From Lunularia cruciata (taxonomy: Eukaryota > Streptophyta > Marchantiopsida > Lunulariales > Lunulariaceae): a stretch of 64,000 bases of DNA. The stretch covers positions 30,729,493 to 30,793,492 of the forward strand of contig OX419759.1 of NCBI GenBank assembly GCA_948567375.1. The letters run 5' to 3'. The first letter of the stretch is position 1; each line of letters opens with the position of its first letter. Shown here one piece after another: positions 55,946-64,000 of the stretch. The notes below the pieces were generated by a model, which was not told where the DNA came from, did not search any database, and saw only the letters and a program-made list of their open reading frames with translations. A program made the translations under genes and the position numbers.

Positions 55946-56339
55946 AAACCTTGTTTTATTGGGCCTTCTCCCATTCTAATCAAATTGATGTAGTAGGCTA
56001 GCACCTTGAGCTACCGCCACACATGAAGACCATCCAATGTTCCATGTTTCTTACTATGTAGATATGCATTCCAACCGCACCACTTTCCTTCTATACAAGA
56101 AGTTGGACCTTGTCTAACACTCATTTATGGCACAAAGGAATACAAAGTCAAATGCATTCTCTAAGGAGGCATTTGTAGTACTCGCTTGCATGTGGAGTAT
56201 CTTGGACACTGGAAAGGATACCCATTGTATGAGGCAATATAGGAGCTAAAAGCTAACTTGACCCATGCACCAACATTAGTGTAATATTTTGAGCAACAAC
56301 TTTGCAACGGGGACATTGTGTCTTAAAAAGAGGGAAGTT
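55946..56339 (+). pseudogene. Integrase C-terminus and chromodomain of element C
   Basis: CFIGPSPILIKL, then KEYKVKCIL, VEYLGHWKGYPLYEA and THAPTLV-stop-YFEQQL, aligning with B pol residues from about 985 to 1109. The polypurine tract AAAAAGAGGGAAG precedes the LTR at 56340. Confidence 0.82.
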
Positions 56340-56721
56340 TGTAATACCATTAGCTAGACATCTTATCTAAAGGTGAAAATTGGTTTGGTAATATTTGGAA
56401 AGATGTTTTATATGATAGTCTTAGTAGATCAAAGGTGCACAACAAAAATACTTCTACTAATAGTGTAGGAGTCTAAACCACCCTGAAAACTTCAAATCCA
56501 ATTTTGAACGAGCCTAAATGGAAGAATTAGACCTTGAAAAAATGATAGATTAAAGATTCCCTCTTCTCAAAATTTCTTGACCAACCAGATAAGACAAGGT
56601 TTACATGTCACCACCAATCTATACAATTAATCTATAAGTGGAACTCATCGACATATCACCAATCCATGTATTTGATATAAGGATTAAACTCTCTTTGAGT
56701 AGAATTTTTTTTCTATATAAT
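56340..56721 (+). repeat. 3' LTR of element C, truncated
   Basis: TGTAATACCATTAGCTAGACAT... follows the C 5' LTR until CTATATAAT near 56721, where similarity stops. Confidence 0.8.
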
Positions 56722-58312
56722 CTTTACCGTACTAAACTCTTACTTTGTTATATTAATTATTTTATCAAATTTTTTTATCAATTAAAATTGATCCTTTCAA
56801 TTACTTTATTTTGGAAAGTAAAAACTTCCACTTGCAAAAGTTGGAACAAAAATATAATACTGAAGTTAAATCCTAGACTTTCCAATTCAGAAACGTCGAT
56901 CTTGAATCTCTATTTCTAAATACTTCTATGTTAAAGCATAGAAACCTAATACTTTGCCACTTATTCCCAATGACATTTGAATGATACCTAGTCTACTATA
57001 CGAGCTTTACATGAGAACCTTAAAGGGAAAATTTTCAATCAAGACCTTTCTACTATATAACATCGTCTATAAAATACAATCAGCGACCTATGATGCTTCG
57101 ACTCAAAAGTCTATACCATCATCATAAATTACCAACAAATGATCTTTTTACTCCACTTTGACATCATCATGAAGTGCGAACTGCGACTTATGATTCCTTG
57201 GATCCAAGGAAGGTTCTAAATTATATCATGGTTAAATGACATAAATATATTCTTCATATATGTTTTTCATTATCTCGATATTCTATACAGACAAATTTGA
57301 AATCTGCTAGAACCTCACATTTCTTTACAATGATGCAAGTTTTATTCTAAATAAAACTGTATCTTTTTGAATATAAACTGAATTAGCTCTTTATTTGATA
57401 TATTTAAATAAATAAAAAGTTATTTCTAGAAAATTTCATTTAACTCAAATCTGTTTATACCCAAATTTTTATTCAATGGTGCAAGCCTAATTCTCATTAA
57501 AAAAAAAAGGACCTATCTACAAGGTGTACGGGCTCCATGGCAACCGAATGACTAGATGTAGCACTCCCAATTTTATTTCGAATTTGGATATAACCGCCAT
57601 GACAACTATTTCACTGCGTATTGCACTTCTAACTTTTGTTTTTGCACTTTTCGTTTTAATGGAATATTTCTAACGATGTCCGTTGTGTCTAGGTCTTGTA
57701 GTTCCCGAGGTCACCTGACTACTAAGAAATGTTCCATGTCCCTGAAATCAATCCGAAGAGCATATAGGCACCATGATGTATGGAGTATGCCATGAGTATT
57801 CCGCATGGTGGTGGTCGATGAAAGAACACGAGCACAAGATTTATCCCCTAACTCTCACATGGTTAAAGGAGAGTAATCCTCAATAGAGGTGTAAGCTGCC
57901 CGATGAACATTGTCACGTATTGATGAACATATTCTGACGAACCTAGATTCAATTGTGCCAAGGATTACTTGTAGTACTGTTTGCATATGAGTACTTCAAA
58001 GGCGTTTGTATTTGGTGGTTTCAAATTGTAAATGTTCCTCCTATTGATTTTACAAGATTCTAAAACTTGATAGCGAGGAAGCAAAGGCGGAAAGCAGTTG
58101 TAACTATCTCATAGAAAGAAGGGAGGGCGACCCCGTAGGATAACAAGAAGGATGGAAAGACCCCATCAAGCCCCGCACGAGAATAAACCCCAAGAGTATC
58201 CGAATGAGAAATGTGTCGTAAATCTGTCCAATCTAGTCGTCGTGTACCGTTCGGATTAGGTTTTCTACCCCTGTCCTTCTAGTGCTACCACTAGTAAAAG
58301 GCTTGATGGGAT
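56722..58312. other. Spacer between C and B2, no gene recognised
   Basis: About 1.6 kb. The first 800 bases are AT-rich. 57520-58200 has higher GC and resembles a decayed repeat. It includes GGCGACCCCGTAGGA...GACCCCATCAAGCC (58133-58172), shared with 43545-43598, and one arm of an inverted repeat. No coding frame is convincing. Confidence 0.45.
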
Positions 58313-58329
58313 CTTCCCACCCTTCTTGG
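58144..58329. repeat. Inverted repeat, 29-base arms
   Basis: The left arm at 58144-58172 (CAAGAAGGATGG...ATCAAGCC) and the right arm at 58300-58329 (GGCTTGATGGGATC...CTTCTTGG) are reverse complements with three or four differences, 127 bases apart. The right arm overlaps the start of the B2 LTR remnant. Confidence 0.6.
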
Positions 58330-58672
58330 TGGAGGAAAGGCTAACCTTTCCCTCCCTTTGGAGTTTATCTTATCGAGAGCTTTCCAATAGTACCTTACGC
58401 GATTTTGAGACTCCTACAAGAAGATTCCCTCCGGTCAAAGCTTGTTTGACCAACCAGATAGGACCTAGACCGACATGTCACCCATCCAAGTAAGTAATCC
58501 AAGGGTGGAGCTTGCTGACATGTCACCTATCTGTGTGCCTAATCTTATGGTGGAGCTTCCTTGGAGGAGATCCTCTTTGTCTATATAATAAAGAGAAGGT
58601 GCTCCTTTGGGGCACCAAATGTTGAGTGTGTAATTTGTGTTTTCTCTCTTCTCTTGTCCTCGGAGTATTACA
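58313..58672 (+). repeat. 5' LTR of B2, truncated
   Basis: It matches the second half of the family B LTR. It ends GGAGTATTACA at 58672. The PBS that follows reads TGATATCAAAAC, with G-to-A changes. Confidence 0.88.
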
Positions 58673-58812
58673 ATGATATCAAAACAAGTGTCTTAGTCAA
58701 AGAGAGAGGATTACCCCTCTTGGAAGAGCACAAACTAATGAAACTGAGTAATTTAAGGTGGAGAACATAGAGTAATTGCAAGACTTAGGAAGGACTTTAG
58801 AGAGCGGCCAAG

Positions 58813-59034
58813 ATGGATACACCGGGAAGACAATTTCCCGCACCTAGCTTTCCATTCCCAAATCCATTCCACATCAAGGTTATGTACATCCAGTGTGAGG
58901 AAATGAGGGTATCACTAGTTTATCACTTTGGCGCAGAATTCAAGGATAGGGTGATGAGCTCACCAAACCCGGTGATTCTACCTATGGTGATATATGACAG
59001 AGAGTGGGATTTGAAAATCTACATTCTATTATGA
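58813..59034 (+). CDS. Small leader ORF 1 of B2 (73 codons, intact)
   Basis: ATG to TGA, the best preserved member of the leader ORF family: NPFHIKVMYIQCEEMRVSLV, YHFGAEFKDRVMSSPNPVIL, then YDREWDLKIYILL. It keeps Trp where element B has a TGA. Product unknown. Confidence 0.55.
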   Translation: MDTPGRQFPAPSFPFPNPFHIKVMYIQCEEMRVSLVYHFGAEFKDRVMSSPNPVILPMVIYDREWDLKIYILL

Positions 59035-59038
59035 TAAT

Positions 59039-59238
59039 ATGGATGTGAATGTCCCAAATCCTCTCCCTTTCAACACTCAAGTAGAAATCCGAAAGTGAGA
59101 CCGAAAGTGATGTTTAGAGATTTTGTGGTTAGGAATTTTGGCGAGCAGTATTATCAACGAGTGATAGCTTCTGAGGTCCCAATGGTAGTTCCGATAGTTT
59201 GTGCGCCTTCTAGAGTGATCATATTGACTCTGTATTGA
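59039..59238 (+). pseudogene. Small leader ORF 2 of B2, frameshifted
   Basis: MDVNVPNPLPFNTQVEI, then a net 4-base loss near 59090, then FRDFVVRNFGEQYYQRVIAS. The terminal TGA is conserved. Confidence 0.6.
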
Positions 59239-59271
59239 AGTAGATATTAGCAATTGAGTGTTGCAAGAACC

Positions 59272-60340
59272 ATGGATCCACCATTGCAAGAGCTGGTGCA
59301 AGGGATGTTGAATGAATTTTGAGAGATTAAGATGACCATGGAGACATTTCAAAGTCAAGTGCAAATCCTCAAGAACAATCAAGCCATGCAAGGAGAAGAG
59401 CCATCTCAGAATCCAATACCTGCAACTGAAGTACTTGGAGAGGCACTTATGCCTATGAACCCTATCAACGATGAAGCCACATTGCTACTCCGGATGAAGA
59501 AGACCTACAACATCGAGCCTTACAAGGGGCAGCGTATGATGGGAGTAATGGAAAATTGGATCTTGAGAATGAATTGATATTTTTGATTGTTCTCCACAGA
59601 GATCATGGAGCATGCTACAAGTGTGTTTGCATGTGGGTACTTGACCGATAAAGCACTCACATGGTATGATGCTTGGGAACAATCCATGTTGGTAGAGAGA
59701 AGGGAGGTCACATGGACAACAATGCAAGAAGGATTGTTGAAGAATTTCTAATCGGTGGATTTTGTGCAGATGACTATGGAAATTGAGACAGAAGGATATC
59801 ATACAAGAGTATGTGGATGTATTTCTAGATCTACAAGTTGCAATAACTGACATGAGTCCAGTAGAGGCTCTCAACAATTTCAAACAAGAGTTAAAGGAGC
59901 GGATTTGCCAAGAAGTCATGGTGCAAAATCCTCGCATGGTATTTGAAGCCATTCCTTGTACGCAGAGAATAGTAGGAGCATTGGGTGGAGGTGAAGGAGT
60001 AGTTCCACCTCAACATTATTGGGTAGAAATGCCACACATGGGTGGACCAGTACCGATGGAATTAGGCAACCTTTGATTTTGAGATCAAGGAGCACGACCG
60101 CTTCAAGGGGAGCGTGGACGGGTAGAAGAACGAAGAGATGGAGTCCCACAAGGAGAAGGAACTCAAGGAGAAAAACATTATTGTTACAAGTGTGGCCGTA
60201 TTGGGCACATATCTATCAACTATCACACTCATTTCCCTAAAGGCCCTCGGCCTTTGTATAGGCGATCTTTGAACAACAAGGAGAGACGCATTGAAGAGGA
60301 GGAGGTGGAAATCACTTCGGAAAACAAAGATTGCCAATAA
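59272..60340 (+). pseudogene. gag of B2
   Basis: The start MDPPLQELVQGMLNEF is kept. NIEPYKGQRMMGVMENW is followed by TGA codons (after Asn and after Tyr-Phe at about 59585). YLTDKALTWYDAWE, QEVMVQNPRMVFEAIP, GGPVPMELGNL-stop-F and a zinc knuckle CYKCGRIGHISINY (last Cys lost, about 60183-60224) follow. Confidence 0.85.
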
Positions 60341-63300
60341 ATGTACCTTGCAGCCTTGGCTTAATAAGGAAGAAGAGAAGCAAAGGAAGGAAGAAGACTA
60401 ATGTGCAAAGATCCCAAAAGGCAACCTCCCAATTGATTGTCATGAATGGAGTCCTAGAAGGCAATCAAGTGAGAGTATTAATTGATCCGAGAGCAACAAA
60501 GAATTTCTTATCTTGCTCTGTTGCAATAAGATTAGAAATGGATCTAAAGAGAGATAGGAGTGAAGAGGTAGAGTTGCCTAATGGGCAAACAGAGAGGATT
60601 GAATCATTATCTAGATGGCTAACACTCTATGTAGGAGAATATTAGGAAGCAATTGAGTGGCGAGAGATACAATTAGCTCATTATGATGCAATCTTAGGCA
60701 TACCATGGATGGAGCATTACAACCCTATGGTAGATTGGAGGAAGAAAGTAGTGAGAACCCACAAATGGTCAATCATTGTAAAGAAAGATCACCCATGCAG
60801 GATCCGCCTCTATATGTCATAGGGACGGCAACAATCTGTAAGACCGATAGATGTTTCATGGGTCTAACAAGAGAAGTCCAAAGTGCACAACTTGATGGAC
60901 AAGTTCCTAAAAAATTGAAGGTTGTGGTAGATGAATTTCAAGATGTCTTTCCCCAATGATCTACCCTCATGATTACCACCAAAAAGGAGAGTAGATCATA
61001 AAATTGAGACACTCTTGGGGAAGATATCTCCTTGTAAGGCCCCATATCGCCTATCATCTCATGAGTTGGAGGAGTGTAAGACTCAAATTGAGGAGATGCT
61101 GCAAAAGGGGTTTATCCAACCTAGTGTATCACCATATGGGGCTGCTATCTTGTTTATGAAGAAGAAAGATGGTACAATACGCATGTGCATTGACTATCGA
61201 GGTCTCAATCAACAAAAAATGAAGAACAAACACCCCTTACCTTGCATGGATGACCTGTTTGATCAACTCCATGGAGCGAGATACTTCACCAAATTGGACA
61301 TGCGAAGCGGTTACAATGAAATCTGAATTGTAGAGGATGATGTGTACAAAACTATCCTTCAAACCAGATTTGTCAAGGACTTCTCCAAGGTTGCACAGCC
61401 TTTAACGGTACTACTTGGCAAGGGGAAGAAGTGGACATGGAGAACCGCACAAGAGTTGGCCTTTTAAGAATTGAAAGCCGCCTTGCTACATGCACCAATC
61501 TTGAAGTAGTATGACCCAAAACGACCAATCAAGTTGGCTATAGATGCATCAAGCGTAGCAATAGGAGCAATCTTACAACAAGAGTGGCATGACGGATGGC
61601 ATCCAATTGCATATTTCTCTTGAAAGTTGTTACCGACAGAGTGCACTACCACACCACTGAACGAGAGGAGCTGGCCATTGTTTTAGCAACCAAGCATTGG
61701 AAGCACTATCTGGGCGAGAAGGCATTTGTAGTAGAGACAGACCACAAACCTCTAGTCTACCTCGAGATGCAGAAGGATCTATCTTGTTGCCAAATTTGGT
61801 GGGCAGAGTGGCAACAACGCTTCAACATGTCAATCACCTACGTGGAAGGTAAGAAGCAACTTGTAGATGCATTCACCCGCATGCCAATGGCAAACAACTT
61901 GGTGGCAAAGGTTAAGATTAACCTTGAATTTTGGCCAGAGATTCGGATCCGTAGATTGTAGAAGCACAATCATCCAAAGGCGTCACCAGCACCCAAGGAC
62001 TCACCTTTTGTGATGGTAGATTATGGATCCCAAATGTCCCAAATTTACGCACCACCATTCTAGCAAAATGCCATGATTTGGCCATTATAGGTCATGTCAG
62101 AGTGGACAAGACCTTGGATGTAGTCCAATGCCATTACTATTGGCCCAAGATGAGCAATGACGTGATGGAATACGTGCACAGCTTCCTACTTTGTCAATAG
62201 AACAAAGCTTCTAATCAAGCTCTTACAAGGCTCCTTCAACCTCTCCCCACGCCTACCCAACCTTGGGAACAAGTGAGTATGGATCTCGTCTGTGAATTAC
62301 CCAAGACCACCTCAGGGTTTGACTACATTGTGGTCCTTGTGGACCAGCTCAACAAAATGATTCATGTACACCCTACCACCAAGGATGTGACCGTTCCACA
62401 ACTAGCTCAATTATACTTAGATGCAGTCTTCTCTCACCATGGCTTGTCTAGAGTACTTATCACCGATAGAGGCACTCAATTCACCAGTTTGTTTTGGTGA
62501 ATATTCTTTGGTTTCTTCAAAACCAAGTTGACCATGCCCACAGCTTACCACCTACAAATAGATGGCCAAATAGAGCAAGCTAATTGCACAATTGAAGACA
62601 TGTTACACAACTTCACCTTAGAAGAGCAAGAGAGGTAGGACACCCTACTCCCATTGGTGGAATTCACTTACAAGAATTCAATGAATGCATCCACCCAGGT
62701 CACTCCATTCTTCCTCATGTATGGTGAGCATCCCCTCACACCTTCTAGCTTGATGAAGGTTCGTCCAGTGGCTACCAAGGTCAATGCAGTCAACACATTT
62801 GTTTCTAGAATCCAACACGGTGAGGAGAGCGCCAAGCACAGATTATTGATTGCACAAAATTGACAAAAGCAATAAGTTGATGCACATCATAGGCACATGG
62901 AGTTCAATGTTGGGGATCAAGTGTGGCTATTGACAACCAACTTCACATTAGTTGGACCTCGTAAGCTCAGACCGCGTTTTATTGGGCCTTTCTCGACGCT
63001 TCATCGCATCACTTCGTTGTGGCCTATCACCTTGAGCTACCACCACACATGAACATCCACCCAATGTTCCATGTTTCCCTACTACACAGATATGCTCCCC
63101 AATCAGGCCAAGGTCATTCCACACAAGACATTTGACCTTGTCCGACACTCATTGATGGCATAGAGGAATATGAAGTGGAGCGTATTCTCCAAAAATACAT
63201 GCGTGGTACTCGCTATCCATGGGTGGACTATCTAGTACAGTGGAAAGGTTACTCCCTCTATGAAGCAACATGGGACCCCACTACCAATTTGACATATGCA

Positions 63301-63357
63301 CCAGTGTTGGTGCAAGCATTTGAGCAACAATTGCACAACGAGGATGTTGTGTCTTAA
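60341..63357 (+). pseudogene. pol of B2 with internal RT deletion
   Basis: The frames follow B pol. Protease start LIDPRATKNFL (active site lost). RT 61015-61326 ([19 protein letters not shown]). Near 61366 about 390 bases including the FLDD catalytic box are deleted. RNase H is at 61553-61850; integrase 61960-62870 has [10 protein letters not shown] but a changed Glu region (IEQANCTIE). The chromodomain is at about 63160-63300. Numerous stops. Confidence 0.9.
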
Positions 63358-63370
63358 AAGGAGGGAGGTC

Positions 63371-64000
63371 TGTAATACCAAGAGCTAACCATATGATCTA
63401 GATGTGAAATTTGGTTTGGTAACATCTAGAATGATGTTATACATGATGGTCAAAATAGAACAGATAGAAGTATCACCAAAAGAGTACTTCTATTAATAGA
63501 GCAAAAACCAAAATAGACTTGAGAATCTTAGAACCAATAGCTAGACATATGATTTAAAGGTCAGAATTGGTTTGGTAACATCTGGAAGGATGTTACACAT
63601 GATGGACTAAACAAATCAGAAAGAGGTATCACCAAAAGTGGACTTCTACTAATAGAGTAGGAATCGAAATATGCCTAAAATCTTTGAAGGCAATTTCGGA
63701 GGCCTAAATGGATGAATTAGACCTCAAAAATGTGCAATTCCCCCCCCCCCCCTCCTTCTTGGTGGAGGAAAGACTGGCCTTTCCCTTCCTTTGGGTTTAT
63801 CTCATCGAGAGCTTTCCAACAGTACCTTACATGATTTTGAGACTCCTACAAGAAGATTCCCTAAAAGATTCCCTTTGGTCAAAGCTTGTTTTACCAACCA
63901 GATAGGACCTAGACCAACATGTCACCCATCCAAGTAAGTAATCCAAGGGTGGAGCTTGCTGATATGTCACCTATCTGTGTGCATAATCCTATGGTGGAGC
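63371..64000 (+). repeat. 3' LTR of B2, cut by window end
   Basis: TGTAATACCAAGAGC..., preceded by AAAAGGAGGGAGGTC. The long C tract (13-14 C near 63740) is the longest of the family in this window. Confidence 0.93.

Larger units (their letters stand above)
51349..56721 (+). mobile_element. Gypsy element C (old copy of family B), invaded by A2
   Basis: 5' LTR 51349-51944, decayed PBS, leader ORFs, gag and start of protease to 54027. Then element A2 (54028 to about 55945). Then the last part of integrase and chromodomain of C (55946-56339) and a 3'-truncated LTR (56340-56721). About 2.5 kb of C pol (RT, RNase H and most of integrase) is lost together with most of A2. Confidence 0.85.
58313..64000 (+). 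mobile_element. Gypsy element B2 (second copy of family B), to window end
   Basis: 5'-truncated LTR (58313-58672), mutated PBS, leader ORFs, gag, pol with stops and a deletion in RT, polypurine tract, and 3' LTR from 63371 past the window end. It is collinear with element B. Confidence 0.93.

Overview
The window is nuclear DNA from a large, repeat-rich plant genome. Almost all of it is degraded LTR retrotransposon sequence: Ty3/gypsy and Ty1/copia elements, TG...CA long terminal repeats, and primer-binding sites matching plant initiator tRNA-Met. One intact, intronless nuclear gene stands out. It encodes a 606-residue plastid-type class 3 lipase (phospholipase A1-I family, 39689-41509). The gene and the element types suggest a vascular plant, possibly not an angiosperm (inference, low confidence). 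I see no bacterial, organellar, tRNA, rRNA or CRISPR features.

Layout. 1-4377: the 3' part of a chromodomain-type gypsy element (family A, +) with its 3' LTR. 4378-6152: leader and 5' LTR of an inverted fragment of family D (-). 6735-38970: a deep nest. Copia element E (+) is the outer shell. Inside it sit gypsy element F (7113-13514) and copia element G (-, 15831-36913, target duplication GAGAA). Inside G sits gypsy element D (+, about 17626-33475), and inside D sits gypsy element B (18737-25345, target duplication GAGAT). 38971-43059: the lipase gene island. 43060-49990: copia H (-), interrupted by a solo LTR of family B, plus a second H fragment. 51349-56721: gypsy C (same family as B), invaded by a second family A copy (A2), itself invaded by another solo B LTR (target duplication TCCTT). 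58313-64000: a second, decayed copy of family B (B2) running off the window.

Most important result. Element D is not an ordinary gypsy element. Between its protease and reverse transcriptase lies a decayed but clear C5-cytosine DNA methyltransferase domain (28701-29616). Motif I (LELFGGI), the Pro-Cys of motif IV, ENV of motif VI, a motif VIII-like SLAH...WWTNL and a C-terminal DER...GF / QVLG..MDLN block occur in the correct order. After its integrase it carries a PHD-type zinc finger (about 32511-32638). It therefore looks like a retrotransposon that carried both a DNA-methylation writer and a chromatin-reader module.

Other notable points. Families A and B share small ORFs of about 67-73 codons between the primer-binding site and gag. 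The A-family LTRs carry heat-shock-element arrays upstream of a TATA box. Element B has an open 1109-codon pol next to a gag full of stops. F lacks reverse transcriptase. D has a tail-to-head LTR-LTR junction that resembles a linearised two-LTR circle.

Element names A-H are local labels. Most element boundaries are read by eye from repeat comparison and are good to a few bases where TG...CA ends and target duplications are given, and to tens of bases otherwise.
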